Shown: positions 36,223 to 46,328, counted from the stretch's first letter. The stretch: 64,000 nucleotides of DNA from Pseudomonadota bacterium (GCA_037200975.1 JBBCGI010000001.1:1736001-1800000); one strand, 5' to 3'. Notes: generated by a model from the letters alone, not told the origin. Translations and numbers: made by a program.

Positions 36223-36973
36223 TGCGCTCTTTCGGAGCCGGGTGGGTGCTGAGGAATTTGGGCGTTCCGGAAGCCTCCGCGGCGCTCATCTTGTTCCACA
36301 GCGAGATGGCGGCGTTCGGGTCGTAGCCGGCGCGCGCCATCAGTTCGAGCCCGATGTCGTCCGCCTCGGATTCCTGTTCGCGGCTGAACGGCAGCTGGAA
36401 AGTGACCTCGGCCACCATGTTGGCCATGTTCGCGGTCGCGTCGCTCACGCCCGCGACCGCCGCGGCGCCCGACAACACCAGCTGTTGAGCGTACGCACGC
36501 GACACCCTTTCGCGCGTGTGTTCGCGCAGCGCGTGTGCGATTTCATGTCCGAGCACGGTGGCGATCTCGGCATCGGACAGATCGAGCTGATCGATGAGCC
36601 CGGAATAAACCATGATGCGTCCGCCCGGCATGCAATAGGCGTTGAGCTCCTTGGTCTTCTGCAGATTGAACTGCCAGTTCCACGCCGTGGCGTCTTTGCG
36701 AAATGCCGGCGTCACCGCCACCAGGCGTCTGGAGATCGTGGTCACGCGTGCGAGCTGCGCCTGATCCGTGTTGAGCACGCCTTTTTCGCGCGCAGCCTTG
36801 AGTTCCGCCGCATACGCCTCGGCGGCGCCCTGCTCCACGGTTTCGGTCGACACGAGCATCTGCTGTTTGCGATCGACGCCCACGGCGCCGGCGTTCGTGG
36901 TCCGCACGGTTTCGCAACCGCTGGCGAGCAGCAGCGCGCCGGTCGCCGCAACGATGAACAGCCTGGTTCTCAT
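36164..36973 (-). CDS. M48-family metalloprotease lipoprotein (LoiP-like)
   Basis: 269 residues. A lipoprotein signal ends LLLASGC (Cys near 20). The zinc site is LGHEIAHAL with the third ligand in EQESEADDIG, as in LoiP/BepA. GYDPNAAI and LSTHPAPKERI are the usual C-terminal marks. It is predicted on the periplasmic side in outer-membrane protein quality control. ATG 36973 has no good ribosome site. Confidence 0.87.
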   Translation of the reverse strand: MRTRLFIVAATGALLLASGCETVRTTNAGAVGVDRKQQMLVSTETVEQGAAEAYAAELKAAREKGVLNTDQAQLARVTTISRRLVAVTPAFRKDATAWNWQFNLQKTKELNAYCMPGGRIMVYSGLIDQLDLSDAEIATVLGHEIAHALREHTRERVSRAYAQQLVLSGAAAVAGVSDATANMANMVAEVTFQLPFSREQESEADDIGLELMARAGYDPNAAISLWNKMSAAEASGTPKFLSTHPAPKERIKDIQKNLPRVLPLYAKRN

Positions 36974-37147
36974 GAAGGTAATGTCGTCGCTTGCGCCGCC
37001 ACCCGATAGCGGATTCCGGGCGCGTGCATAGTTAGGAGTTCTGCGCGTCTTGTATAAGCTCATTCCTACTGCCAGCCTCATCCGCGGCGAGGCCCGGAAA
37101 GCGTGACCCAATGCGCGGGACATGGCGCCGGGACCGGGGAACTGCGC

Positions 37148-37157
37148 CCGGTGTCAT
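37148..37157. promoter_or_regulatory. Partial LacI-type operator, far upstream of TonB receptor
   Basis: The reverse strand reads ATGACACCGG, the first ten bases of the 11-mer found intact at 37311, 44263 and 46398. It lies 280 bp before the receptor start, so it may be an auxiliary operator allowing looping. Confidence 0.4.
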
Positions 37158-37310
37158 TATTTCCATGTATTCGACCAGGGTTTACCGCTCACGAAAGTGT
37201 CGCGTGAATCACACAAGCGCCCTTTGACTTAGTTCCTAGGGGTCCCATGTCTTTTTTGTTTTTGCGAGGAAATACAACCCTTTCGTCATTGACACACACT
37301 CAAGGTTGCT

Positions 37311-37321
37311 ACCGGTGTCAT
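37311..37321. promoter_or_regulatory. LacI-type operator before TonB receptor (ACCGGTGTCAT)
   Basis: The reverse complement is ATGACACCGGT, identical to the sites before the pectate lyase and kduI. The palindromic centre ACCGGT is typical of LacI-family operators. It lies about 110 bp upstream of the receptor ATG and the KdgR-like LacI gene is in the same locus. Confidence 0.7.
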
Positions 37322-37427
37322 TTTTGTGGGATAAAGCGCTCCGGCGGCGCCCAAGCGGCGGCGGCCGACGCAGAATTTCAACTGTTTCGCATGAGCCATT
37401 TCGGTTTCATGTCTGGAGGGGTCCGAG

Positions 37428-40256
37428 ATGTCCGATTCGAAAAAAAAATCCGGGGCAGCCATTGAGCTGTTCCGCGTCGGCAGTGTAATCACTGCCACCA
37501 CCCTGCTGAGCTTCGCCACCGGCGCGGCCGCGCAGGATGCAACGCCCGGCAACGCCGCCCAAGACACTGAATCCGTCGAAGAGGTGGTCGTCACGGGGTT
37601 CCGCGCGAGTCTGAACGCCGCGCTCGACGCCAAACAGGCGCAGGTCGGCTCGATCGACATGATCGTCGCCGAAGATATCGCCGATTTCCCCGATCTGAAC
37701 CTGGCCGAGTCGCTGCAACGCGTACCCGGCGTGGTCATCGCGCGTGACGCCGGCGAAGGCCGCCAGATCTCCGTGCGCGGCCTGGGTCCTCAGTTCACGC
37801 GCGTGCGCATCAACGGCATCGAAGCCATGAGCGCCAACGGCAGCACCGACGCGTCGGGCGGCACGAACCGCGCCCGCGCCTTCGACTTCAATACGTTCGC
37901 CTCCGAGCTGTTCAACAACATCACGGTGCGCAAGACCGCGTCGGCCGACACCGAAGAAGGTTCGCTCGGCGCCACGGTCGACCTGCGCACGGGCCGCCCG
38001 TTCGACTACGACGGTCTGACGATCGCCGGTTCCCTGCAGGCCGGTTACAACGACCTGAACAGCCAGACGGATCCGCGCGCTGCGTTCCTCATCAGCAATA
38101 CGTTCGCGGACGGCAAGTTCGGCGCGTTGCTTTCGGTCGCGTACAGCGACCGCCAGCTCGCGGACGAAGGCACGAGCACGGTGCGCTGGGCGCCCGGCGC
38201 CGGCTTCGGCCCGCTCGACCCGACCTACACCGGCACGGCGACGCTGGCCGAGATCAACGCCGCCTACCGCCCGCGTATTCCGCGCTACGACAAATACGAG
38301 CACGACCAGCAGCGTCTCGGCGTGACCGCCGGCCTGCAGTTCGCGCCGAGCGAGAGCACGACTTTCAGCCTGGATGCGATGTTCGCCAAGTTCGATGCCA
38401 AGCGCGACGAGATCTTCCTCGAGTCCCCGGTGTTCAGCACCACGGGCGCGACGGCCCTCGGCGACGTGAATCCGGTCAACGTCGAGATCCGGCAGGACGG
38501 CAGCAACGGCACGTCCACCATGGTCTACGGCGAGTTCAACGACGTCGATATCCGCTCGGAAGCGCGTCACGACGAGCTGACCACGAAGTTCACGCAGGTG
38601 ACCCTCGAAGGCAAACACGCCTTCAGCGACACGCTGAAACTGAACGGCCTCGTGGGCTTCGCGGAAGCGAACCACGACAACCCGATCCAGACCACGCTGC
38701 TGTTCGATGCGAACAACGTCGACGGATACATCTACGACTATCGTGACGACAGCCGCAAGCCTTACTTCTCGTACGGTACGGCCGACGTCAACAATCCCGC
38801 GACGTGGTCGCTGAGCCAGATCCGCCTGCGCCCGCAGAGCACGATCAACAGCTTCCAGACGGCGTCGTTCGACGTTGAATGGACGGCGTCCGATTCGTGG
38901 ACGTTGAAGGCCGGTCCGCAGTGGAAGAACTACGTCTACAAGTCGACCGAACTGCGCCGCTCCAACGGCACCACCGCGAACCTCGAGACCAACATCGTTG
39001 CGGCCATGGGCGTGCCGATCTCGGACTACAGCACCATCACCCACTTCGGTAACGGACTCGATCTGCCCGCCGGCAGCGTCACGAGCTGGCTCACCCCGGA
39101 CCTGATCGCCGCCGCGAGCGCCCTCGATCTGTACAACCAGTCGGTGTACACGATGGGTATCCAGCCGGCCCTCGGCAACAACAACGAAGTCGAGGAAACC
39201 GACACGGGTGCCTTCGTGCAGGGCGACTTCAAGTACGAGCTCGGCTCGCACACGCTGCGCGGCAACGTCGGCGTCCGCTACGTGCAGACCGACCAGACCT
39301 CGAGCGGCTATACGTTCTCGAGCGGGGTGCCGCTGTTGATCAGCGTCGACCGCGACTACTCGGACGTGCTGCCCTCGATGAACCTGGTGTTCGACTTCAC
39401 CGATTCGCTGCTGCTGCGATTCGGCGCGTCGAAGGTCATGACACGCGCGAACCTCGGCCAGCTGAATCCTGGCGCCTCGGTGAGCGTGTCCGGCAACTCG
39501 CGCGGCGTCACCGCCGGTAACCCCGACCTCAAGCCGTTCCGCGCCAAGGCCTATGATCTCGGCCTCGAGTGGTACTTCGCTCCGGAAGCTCTGTTGTCCG
39601 CGGCGATCTTCTACAAGGACATCGACACCTTCGTGCAGACGATCCGGGAAAGCCGTCCGTTCACGGACAACCCGCTCGGTCTGCCGGACAGCGTGGCGAT
39701 CGCGGCTTGCGGTGCGACCATCGGTTGCGACCCGAGCGTGAACTGGGACTTCAACCTGCCGGCGAACACGCCCGGCGGCGACCTGAAGGGCTTCGAAATC
39801 AGCTACCAGCAGCCGTTCACCTTCCTGCCCGGTGTCTGGAGCAACTTCGGCGCGATCTTCAACTACACGGGTGTGGAATCCGAAGTCGACTACCTGAACT
39901 CGGCCGGCGCGGTGCTGGTCTCGACGGACCTCACCGGTCTTTCGAAGAAGGCCTACAACGCCACCCTGTACTTCGACAACAAGAAGTTCAGCGCGCGCGT
40001 CTCGGCGGCCTATCGTTCGGATTACCTGACGACGGTGCCCGGTCGCGACAACAACGACGTGGAAGGTACGGCCGAAACGCTGAACATCGACTTCTCGTCC
40101 TCGTACGTGATCAACGACCACTTCACGGTTTCGCTCGAGGGACTGAACCTCACCGACGAAGTGCAGGACCAGTGGGTGGATTCGTCCGCCGACCGGCCGT
40201 CGTACTACCACCATCAGGGCCGCATCTACTTCCTGGGTGCGCGCTTCAAGTTCTGA
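37428..40256 (+). CDS. TonB-dependent receptor, Caulobacter-type, probably oligogalacturonide uptake
   Basis: 942 residues. Signal peptide to about 35 (TGAAAQ). The plug starts with VEEVVVTGFRASLNAALDAK, the usual TonB box/plug start of carbohydrate-linked receptors in Caulobacter and Xanthomonas relatives, followed by the plug (LNLAESLQRVPGVVIARD, ISVRGLGPQFTRVRINGIEA) and a 22-strand barrel ending FLGARFKF. It has a GGAGGGG ribosome site and a LacI-type operator upstream. Its place at the head of a pectin gene group makes pectin fragments the likely ligand. Confidence 0.88.
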   Translation: MSDSKKKSGAAIELFRVGSVITATTLLSFATGAAAQDATPGNAAQDTESVEEVVVTGFRASLNAALDAKQAQVGSIDMIVAEDIADFPDLNLAESLQRVPGVVIARDAGEGRQISVRGLGPQFTRVRINGIEAMSANGSTDASGGTNRARAFDFNTFASELFNNITVRKTASADTEEGSLGATVDLRTGRPFDYDGLTIAGSLQAGYNDLNSQTDPRAAFLISNTFADGKFGALLSVAYSDRQLADEGTSTVRWAPGAGFGPLDPTYTGTATLAEINAAYRPRIPRYDKYEHDQQRLGVTAGLQFAPSESTTFSLDAMFAKFDAKRDEIFLESPVFSTTGATALGDVNPVNVEIRQDGSNGTSTMVYGEFNDVDIRSEARHDELTTKFTQVTLEGKHAFSDTLKLNGLVGFAEANHDNPIQTTLLFDANNVDGYIYDYRDDSRKPYFSYGTADVNNPATWSLSQIRLRPQSTINSFQTASFDVEWTASDSWTLKAGPQWKNYVYKSTELRRSNGTTANLETNIVAAMGVPISDYSTITHFGNGLDLPAGSVTSWLTPDLIAAASALDLYNQSVYTMGIQPALGNNNEVEETDTGAFVQGDFKYELGSHTLRGNVGVRYVQTDQTSSGYTFSSGVPLLISVDRDYSDVLPSMNLVFDFTDSLLLRFGASKVMTRANLGQLNPGASVSVSGNSRGVTAGNPDLKPFRAKAYDLGLEWYFAPEALLSAAIFYKDIDTFVQTIRESRPFTDNPLGLPDSVAIAACGATIGCDPSVNWDFNLPANTPGGDLKGFEISYQQPFTFLPGVWSNFGAIFNYTGVESEVDYLNSAGAVLVSTDLTGLSKKAYNATLYFDNKKFSARVSAAYRSDYLTTVPGRDNNDVEGTAETLNIDFSSSYVINDHFTVSLEGLNLTDEVQDQWVDSSADRPSYYHHQGRIYFLGARFKF

Positions 40257-40283
40257 CGCTTACTAGTTAGACCTCGAAACTGG

Positions 40284-40316
40284 AGGGGACAGATCGAAAG
40301 ATCTGTCCCCTTTTTT
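40284..40316 (+). terminator. GAAA-loop hairpin with T-tract after TonB receptor
   Basis: A 12-bp stem AGGGGACAGATC / GATCTGTCCCCT closes a GAAA tetraloop and is followed by TTTTT. It is a good intrinsic terminator for the receptor gene. Its GGGGACAGATC core is the same as that in the 173-bp palindrome at 4211-4383. Confidence 0.85.
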
Positions 40317-40339
40317 CATGGGCGGCCATAATCGGCGCC

Positions 40340-41311
40340 ATGAAATTGCCTCCGCAACGCCGACGGATCATGCTCGCGGTCATCATGATCATGGCTCCCA
40401 TCGCCGCAATGGCCGCACCCGTACCCACCGCCGAACCCGGCGGCGCCACCATCGCGTTGTGGCCGGGCGGCACGCCGGGCGCCGGCAATGTCACCGCGAA
40501 AGAGGCGCTCATCGACCGTTCACCGGAAGGACCGCTGCGCGATCGATTCGCGGAACACGTCACGACTCCGATGCTCACGTTGTTTCCCGCCAAGGGCACG
40601 CCCAACGGCATCACGCTGCTGATCGTGCCCGGCGGAGGCTACGTGCGCGTGGTGATCGACAAGGAGGGATTCGAAGCCGCGGAGTGGTTCAGTGCGCGCG
40701 GCTTTTCTTGCGCGGTGTTGCGTTATCGAATGCCGGGCGATGGCTGGGCATCGGGACCCGATGCGCCCGTGCACGACGCGCTGCGCGCGATCCGCGTGCT
40801 GCGTGGCCAGCCGTTGCAGGCCGGGCAATCGCGGCCGCGCATCGGCGTCATGGGTTTCTCGGCCGGCGGCCACCTGGTGGCGAGGCTCATCACCGAACCG
40901 AAACTTTCCTACCAGCGCCGCGACGCCGCGGACGATCTGTCCGCACGGCCGGACTTCGCGGTATTGATGTATCCGGTCATCGCGACCGCTGGTGCAGCTG
41001 CGCACGCCGGCTCGGTCGCGCAGCTGCTCGCAGGCGGCGTGCGGGAATCCGAGCTGGCGCGCTACTCGCCGGACCGCAACGTCACGGCCGACACGCCGCC
41101 CACGCTGCTGGTGCACGCGGGCGACGACACCAGCGTGCCGGTCGAGAATTCGCTGCTCATGTACGCGGCATTGAAAAAGGCTGGCGTGCGCAGCGAGCTG
41201 CACGTCTTCGATGAGGGCGGGCACGGTTTTGGATTACGCGCCGTCGCGGGCAAGGACGTCGCGGCCTGGCCGACCTTGGTCGAGAACTGGGCACGCCATG
41301 TCGCGCAGTAA
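40340..41311 (+). CDS. Secreted alpha/beta-hydrolase, acetyl-esterase-like
   Basis: 323 residues with a signal peptide (1-25, AAMAAP). Motifs: VPGGGYVRV (oxyanion HGG-type), nucleophile elbow GFSAGGH, Asp in HAGDDTSVP, His in GGHGFGL. This layout is that of acetylxylan/pectin acetyl esterases (BD-FAE type). In this locus it probably removes acetyl groups from pectin fragments. It overlaps the next gene by 14 nt. Confidence 0.8.
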   Translation: MKLPPQRRRIMLAVIMIMAPIAAMAAPVPTAEPGGATIALWPGGTPGAGNVTAKEALIDRSPEGPLRDRFAEHVTTPMLTLFPAKGTPNGITLLIVPGGGYVRVVIDKEGFEAAEWFSARGFSCAVLRYRMPGDGWASGPDAPVHDALRAIRVLRGQPLQAGQSRPRIGVMGFSAGGHLVARLITEPKLSYQRRDAADDLSARPDFAVLMYPVIATAGAAAHAGSVAQLLAGGVRESELARYSPDRNVTADTPPTLLVHAGDDTSVPVENSLLMYAALKKAGVRSELHVFDEGGHGFGLRAVAGKDVAAWPTLVENWARHVAQ

Positions 41312-42899
41312 ACTTACGGCCGGCGCGGGCGTGGATCTGCAACGTCGCCGCTTGTTAGGTGCTGGCGCCGCGGCGGCCGGCGCACTGACGCTCGCGCCGT
41401 TGGCGCGCGCCGCGGGGAAATCGGTCGTGGTGCGCACCGCCGCCGGACGGGTGCGCGGTCTCGTCGACGCGGACTTGCAGGTGTTCCGCGGCATTCGCTA
41501 CGGCGCCGATACCGCCGCGCGCCGATTCCAGCCGCCTCTGCCACCGGCGCCGTGGCGCGGCGTGCTGGATGCGGTGGGATACGGGCCGGCGAGCCCGCAA
41601 AGCGGTCCGGAGCCGAATCAATCCGAGGATTGCCTGTTCCTCAACGTGTTCGCGCCGCTCGCGCGGAGCGCGAAGCCGCGGCCGGTCATCGTGTACATCC
41701 ACGGCGGCGGGTATTCGGGCGGCTCGGGGTCGAGCCCGCTGTACGACGGCTCCACGTTGTGCCGGCGTGGCGACGTGGTCGTGGTCACGCTCAATCACCG
41801 GTTGAACCTGTTCGGCTATCTGTACCTGCCCGGTTTTCCCGATTCAGGAAACGCCGGAATGCTCGACCTGGTGCTGGCGCTGCAATGGGTGCGCAACAAC
41901 ATCGGCGTGTTCGGCGGCGATCCGGAGTGCGTCACGTTGTTAGGCCAGTCCGGCGGCGGTGCCAAGATCGCGACTCTCATGGCCATGCCGGCCGCCGCGG
42001 GGCTGTTTCACCGCGCGGCCACGATGAGCGGGCAGCAATTGACCGCGTCGGGTCCGTTACATGCGGCCGGCCGCGCGCGAGTGCTGCTGGACAAACTGGG
42101 CGTTTCGGTCGAACGCGCCGGCGACCTTGCCGCGCTGCCGGTCGCGGACTTGCAGCGCGCTCACGCGGCCAGCGTGGATCCGTACATCGGTCGCGGCAGC
42201 GTGTACATGGGGCCGGTGCTCGACGAACGTTCGCTCACGCGCCACCCTTTCTATCCAGACGCGCCGGCCCAATCGGCCCGCGTGCCGATGATGATCGGCA
42301 ATACACACGACGAGACCCGCTCACTCATCGGCCGCGGCGATCCGGCGTCATGGACGCTGAGCTGGGAAACACTACCGCAGCGGCTGGAAGCCGAGTTGCG
42401 CGTCGATATCTCGGGTGCGCTGGTCGTGGAAACTTATCGCGCGCTGTATCCGCAGTATTCCCCGACCGACGTGTTCTTCTCGGCGACCACGGCGGGCCGT
42501 TCGTGGCGCGCGGCCATAGTCGAGGCGGAATTGCGCGCGGCGCAGGGCTCACCGGCATTCGCCTATCAACTCGACTGGGGCTCGCCGCAGGACGGCGGCA
42601 AATGGGGCGCGTTCCACACGCTCGATATTCCGCTGATGTTCGGCACGTTGACCGCGCCGGAATCGCTGACGGGCGACGGCGACGCGGCGCGCCGCGTGTC
42701 GGCGACCATGCAGCAGGCGTTGCTGGCGTTCGCGCGCGGCGGAGATCCCAACTACCCGGGCCTGGCGCGATGGGAGCCGTATACGCTGCCGCGGCGCCAG
42801 ACCATGGTGTTCAACGTCGAGTCGCGGCTGGTGGACGATCCGCGCGGCGCCGAGCGCCGCCTCTTCGAGAAAGTGCCGTTCATCCAGCAGGGAACCTGA
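41298..42899 (+). CDS. Carboxylesterase type B with Tat signal
   Basis: 533 residues. The start at 41298 gives a twin-arginine signal ([16 protein letters not shown]). Carboxylesterase marks: [19 protein letters not shown] oxyanion loop, nucleophile in [10 protein letters not shown], Glu region in GNTHDETRS and His in [10 protein letters not shown]. It is likely a periplasmic pectin or oligomer esterase. It is coupled to the preceding esterase. Confidence 0.82.
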   Translation: MSRSKLTAGAGVDLQRRRLLGAGAAAAGALTLAPLARAAGKSVVVRTAAGRVRGLVDADLQVFRGIRYGADTAARRFQPPLPPAPWRGVLDAVGYGPASPQSGPEPNQSEDCLFLNVFAPLARSAKPRPVIVYIHGGGYSGGSGSSPLYDGSTLCRRGDVVVVTLNHRLNLFGYLYLPGFPDSGNAGMLDLVLALQWVRNNIGVFGGDPECVTLLGQSGGGAKIATLMAMPAAAGLFHRAATMSGQQLTASGPLHAAGRARVLLDKLGVSVERAGDLAALPVADLQRAHAASVDPYIGRGSVYMGPVLDERSLTRHPFYPDAPAQSARVPMMIGNTHDETRSLIGRGDPASWTLSWETLPQRLEAELRVDISGALVVETYRALYPQYSPTDVFFSATTAGRSWRAAIVEAELRAAQGSPAFAYQLDWGSPQDGGKWGAFHTLDIPLMFGTLTAPESLTGDGDAARRVSATMQQALLAFARGGDPNYPGLARWEPYTLPRRQTMVFNVESRLVDDPRGAERRLFEKVPFIQQGT

Positions 42900-42900
42900 C

Positions 42901-42957
42901 GGTGCCGGGTGGGGAAAGTGGGGAAAGCGGCTTTCCCCACTTTCCCCACCCGGCACC
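42901..42957. repeat. 28-bp perfect palindrome between convergent genes
   Basis: Arms 42901-42928 and 42930-42957 are exact reverse complements with a 1-nt nominal loop. The arms carry GGGTGGGGAAAGTGGGGAAAG. The element begins one base after the esterase stop (TGA at 42897-42899) and ends six bases before the pectate lyase stop. It could serve as a bidirectional terminator. It is unlike the GGGGACAGATC family in sequence. Confidence 0.92.
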
Positions 42958-42963
42958 ATCTTC

Positions 42964-44238
42964 TTATCTCGGCGTCATGTCTTCGAGGTTCCACTTGGCG
43001 GGATCGAAGGGCTGCACTGTCAGCTCCTGCTTGGGATAGCCGCCCCATGCGGACTGGCTGTCGATGATGAAGCCGCGGCCTTCGATGGTGTCGGCGACCA
43101 CGCGGGCATCTTCATGGTCCCGATCCCAGTTGCGCGCGCCGGCGTTCTTGACCACGTAATCCTGCACCGCCCGCGCCGGCATCGGGGTAACGCCGAGCAG
43201 CATCGGAACCGGCAGCTTGAGGATCTTGATCGGCGCCGTGGTGTACGTGCCGCGCATCGGCAGTGGCGAGCCCCACAGATCCACCGCGATATTGTCGCGC
43301 TCATACAGCGCGAGATCGCCCGATCCGCCGACCGTCACCAGCGGCAGCCCCGCAACCGTCGACTGGCCACCGCGCAGCACGTTGCCGATGACCGTCATCT
43401 CGCCGGTCTGGTAAGGATGGTCGCCCCACTCCTCGGCGATGAGGTTGTAGTGGATCGCGCGCTGGCCCGGATCGTAGATGAGGTTGTTGATGATGGCGCC
43501 GCGCACCCCGCCCTTGAACAACGGGCTGCGCTCCTTGTCGTGCGCGTACAGGTTATCGACGATCAGGATGTCGGAGACATTGTCGTGGATCAGCGAGCCC
43601 TTGGAATGTTCGCCCTTGATGTGCACCGACGTCGCCAGCCCCTCGGCAATGATGTTGTTGCTGAAGGTGATCCGGTGCGACGTGCCCTCGCGCCATTCCG
43701 CCGGCGTGTCGCCGGTAAAACGCGGGCCGGAAGCCGAGAGATTTTCATCGGTCGCCCAGGTGAGCGTGCAGTGGTCGACGATCACGTCGTACGCGCCGCC
43801 GAGCGTCGAGATCGCGTCATAGTCGTTGCCGGACAGCCGCGCGCGGCCGCCATCCCCGGGCCTTACACGGATGTGCCGGACCACCACGTCGTGTGTGGCG
43901 ATGTCGATGCCGCCGCGAATCAGCGTGATACCCGGCGCCGGCGCGGTCTGTCCGGCGATAGTTAGATTGGGCGCGGTGATGCGGACGGTGTTTTCGGCCA
44001 GGTCGATCACACCGCCCACTTCGAATACCACGATGCGTGGCCCGACTTTTTGTACAGCCTCCAGGAACGAACCAGGGCCCGCCGGAGCGAGGGTCGTGAC
44101 CTTGACGATTTCACCGCCCCGCCCACCCGGTGTCGTCGCTGCGGCGCCCATGGCGCCCGGAAAAGCGAGTCGCGGCTGTGCGGCAGTTGCCAGGTGTGTA
44201 AAAAGTAAAGCCGTCAGCAGAACAGAGCGATTTGACAT
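42964..44238 (-). CDS. pel: Pectate lyase, polysaccharide lyase family 1
   Basis: 424 residues with a Sec signal (LLTALLFTHLATA). It shows the right-handed parallel beta-helix pattern (IVVFEVGGVIDL, YDVIVDHCTLTWATDENLSA, HRITFSNNIIAEGL), as in PL1 pectate lyases that split polygalacturonate by beta-elimination. The reaction gives unsaturated oligomers, which feed the Kdu steps encoded downstream. ATG 44238 follows GAGGGGAC. It is divergent from the hydratase-like gene with a shared operator. Confidence 0.85.
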   Translation of the reverse strand: MSNRSVLLTALLFTHLATAAQPRLAFPGAMGAAATTPGGRGGEIVKVTTLAPAGPGSFLEAVQKVGPRIVVFEVGGVIDLAENTVRITAPNLTIAGQTAPAPGITLIRGGIDIATHDVVVRHIRVRPGDGGRARLSGNDYDAISTLGGAYDVIVDHCTLTWATDENLSASGPRFTGDTPAEWREGTSHRITFSNNIIAEGLATSVHIKGEHSKGSLIHDNVSDILIVDNLYAHDKERSPLFKGGVRGAIINNLIYDPGQRAIHYNLIAEEWGDHPYQTGEMTVIGNVLRGGQSTVAGLPLVTVGGSGDLALYERDNIAVDLWGSPLPMRGTYTTAPIKILKLPVPMLLGVTPMPARAVQDYVVKNAGARNWDRDHEDARVVADTIEGRGFIIDSQSAWGGYPKQELTVQPFDPAKWNLEDMTPR

Positions 44239-44262
44239 GCATGTCCCCTCGAAACATTGAAA

Positions 44263-44273
44263 ATGACACCGGT
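44263..44273. promoter_or_regulatory. LacI-type operator between pectate lyase and hydratase-like gene
   Basis: ATGACACCGGT, identical to sites upstream of the TonB receptor and kduI. It lies 25 bp before the lyase start and about 50 bp before the hydratase start, so it can control both divergent transcripts. Confidence 0.7.
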
Positions 44274-44324
44274 TTCCCTATATAACACTGCCCGTCAGCG
44301 TTGCGACATTAAGAAGGGCTCACA

Positions 44325-45155
44325 TTGGTCTCCGTTGTTACCGACCTTGCGTTCGACGCCAAAGGGATGGCTGCCGAATTCGTCAAGGCACGCCGTTCGG
44401 CCGGCTCGTTCTCGAAATATCCGGGTCCCATGCCACAGGATCTGGATTCCGCTTATCGATGCCAGGACGAGGCGATCTCGCTCTGGCACGACACGGTGGC
44501 CGGCTGGAAAGTCGGCTGGATTCCCGAACCGCTGAGTCAGAAGTTTGGCGCGCAGCGGCTCGTCGGGCCGATATTCACGCGCAGCATCTTGCGTTCCGAC
44601 GGAGTCGACTCCGTCGACGTGCCGGTGTTTGCCAATGGTTTCGCGGCCATCGAGGCTGAGTTTGTCTTTGAATTGTCCAAAGATGCTCCGGCGAATGTCT
44701 CGGAGTGGACAATCGAGACAGCCCAGCGCTTCGTGAAGACGATGTTCATTGGCATCGAGATCGCGAGCAGTCCGCTGGCGAACATCAATGACTACGGTCC
44801 GGCCGTGGTGGCCAGCGATTTCGGCAACAACGCGGGGCTGTTGCTCGGCGTCGAGGTGGCCGATTGGCAAAGCCGCAGTCTCGAATCCTTGCACTGCGAA
44901 ACGCGCATCGACGGCGCCGTGATTGGCCGGGGCACCGCAGCCGGCGTGAGCGGCGGGCCCCTGGCCTCGCTGGTTTTCGCCTTGCGCTGCAATGCGCGCC
45001 GCGGCCGCGCCCTGCGCGCGGGTGAATATGTTTCCACCGGTGCAGTGACCGGGGTCCATTCGGTCCGCGCCGGACAGTCGGCCGAGGCGACGTTTTCCGG
45101 CCTCGGCAGCCTGCGTTGCCGGACGGTACCCATGGCGCCGGTCGCGCCGGACTGA
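44325..45155 (+). CDS. 2-keto-4-pentenoate hydratase-like protein (FAH fold)
   Basis: 276 residues. The TTG start at 44325 has AAGAAGGG 8 nt upstream. The fold is that of fumarylacetoacetase/MhpD proteins: IEAEFVFELSKDAP carries the Glu metal ligands, then AGWKVGW and GVEVADWQ. These enzymes hydrate or hydrolyse beta-dicarbonyl enols with Mg2+. It is shared between LacI and the lyase, and may act on a keto-uronate by-product. The exact reaction is unknown. Confidence 0.75.
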   Translation: MVSVVTDLAFDAKGMAAEFVKARRSAGSFSKYPGPMPQDLDSAYRCQDEAISLWHDTVAGWKVGWIPEPLSQKFGAQRLVGPIFTRSILRSDGVDSVDVPVFANGFAAIEAEFVFELSKDAPANVSEWTIETAQRFVKTMFIGIEIASSPLANINDYGPAVVASDFGNNAGLLLGVEVADWQSRSLESLHCETRIDGAVIGRGTAAGVSGGPLASLVFALRCNARRGRALRAGEYVSTGAVTGVHSVRAGQSAEATFSGLGSLRCRTVPMAPVAPD

Positions 45156-45209
45156 TTGTTAGGCGACATGTCTGCCCGCGGGACGTGCCCTTACGTACAA
45201 TCTGCCACC

Positions 45210-46328
45210 ATGACACGGACCCAGAAAAAGGCCGCCGCCAGAGGCGCTACGTCCAAGGTGCCCGCCCCCGCGCGGATCGCCAGTGCCTCGAAGCCGCTGG
45301 CCATCAAGCCGGGACGCAACGCCACCATCAACGACATTGCGCGCCTCGCGAGCGTGTCGAAGAAGACGGTGTCGCGCGTGATCAACCAGTCGCCGCTGGT
45401 GCAGGAAGACACGCGCGCGCGGATCCAGGCGGTCATCGACAAGTTTGGCTACGTCCCCGATCCGCAGGCACGCGGCCTCGCCTTCCGCAAGTCGTTCCTG
45501 ATCGGGCTGGTTTACGACAATCCGAATGCGCAGTACATCGTGAACTGCATGGAAGGCGCGCTCGACGCGGTGCGCAACTCCGAATACGAAGTGGTGGTGC
45601 ATCCCTGCGACCGCAAGAAGCCGGATTACATCGCCGGCGTACGCCGCTTCGTCGAGCGGCAGAAACTGCGCGGCGTGATCCTGCTGCCGCCCATCTCGGA
45701 AAACGACGAGCTGACGCGCGCGCTGACCGCGGCCGATTGCTCCTACGTACGCATCACCTACACCCAGCTCGACGATCCGTCGCGTATCGTGACGTCGAAC
45801 GACCGTCTCGCCGTGGCCGAGGTCGCTAACTACCTCGTCTCGCTCGGCCACAAACGCATCGGCTACATCGCCGGCCCGGCCGGCTTCCGTTCGGGCATCG
45901 AACGCCTGGCGGGCTTTCGCGACGCGCTGGTCGCGCGCGGCCTGCAACTGGGTTCGGAACTCATCGTCGAGGGTGGTTATACCTACGAGAGCGGCGTCGC
46001 GGGCGCCGAGAAGCTGCTCGCGCTGACCCCGCGGCCGACCGCGATTTTCGCCAGCAACGACGAAATGGCCGCCGGCGTGTATCGCGTCGCGAATCGACTC
46101 GGGCTTTCGATTCCAGGCGATCTGTCGATCGTCGGCTTCGACGACGGCCCGCTGGCGTCGCGCCTGTTGCCCTCGTTGACCACGATCCGCCTGCCGATCC
46201 GCGAACTCGGCCGGATGGCGGCGCTCAAGATCCTGCATCCAGAGACGGCCACCGGCTCGCATGCGGTGGTCACTCCGCTCGAGCCGCACCTGGTCATCCG
46301 CGACTCCTGCCAGCCGCCCACGCGGTAG
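45210..46328 (+). CDS. LacI-family transcriptional regulator (KdgR-like)
   Basis: 372 residues. The N-terminal 45 residues are a basic, Ala/Lys-rich arm, then the HTH (TINDIARLASVSKKTVSRVI) and hinge (YVPDPQARGL). About 105-360 is the periplasmic-binding-like effector domain. The gene sits between the lyase/hydratase pair and kduI, and the ATGACACCGGT sites around it are the natural operators. The ligand is probably an uronate such as KDG, by analogy to LacI-type KdgR of Xanthomonadales and Alteromonadales. Confidence 0.85.
   Translation: MTRTQKKAAARGATSKVPAPARIASASKPLAIKPGRNATINDIARLASVSKKTVSRVINQSPLVQEDTRARIQAVIDKFGYVPDPQARGLAFRKSFLIGLVYDNPNAQYIVNCMEGALDAVRNSEYEVVVHPCDRKKPDYIAGVRRFVERQKLRGVILLPPISENDELTRALTAADCSYVRITYTQLDDPSRIVTSNDRLAVAEVANYLVSLGHKRIGYIAGPAGFRSGIERLAGFRDALVARGLQLGSELIVEGGYTYESGVAGAEKLLALTPRPTAIFASNDEMAAGVYRVANRLGLSIPGDLSIVGFDDGPLASRLLPSLTTIRLPIRELGRMAALKILHPETATGSHAVVTPLEPHLVIRDSCQPPTR

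Larger units (their letters stand above)
36974..37427. other. Long leader and operator region before the pectin receptor
   Basis: About 450 bp without a supportable gene, AT-richer than its neighbours. It contains two copies of the pectin-locus operator (37148-37157 partial, 37311-37321 full) and the TonB receptor leader. TTGACA at 37289-37294 is a possible -35 element. A GGAGGGG ribosome site ends the region. Confidence 0.55.

Noticed and set aside
37407-40214. A 935-codon open frame antisense to the TonB receptor
   Set aside because: It is a GC-driven shadow of a well-supported receptor; its translation is Arg/Val/His-rich with no motif.
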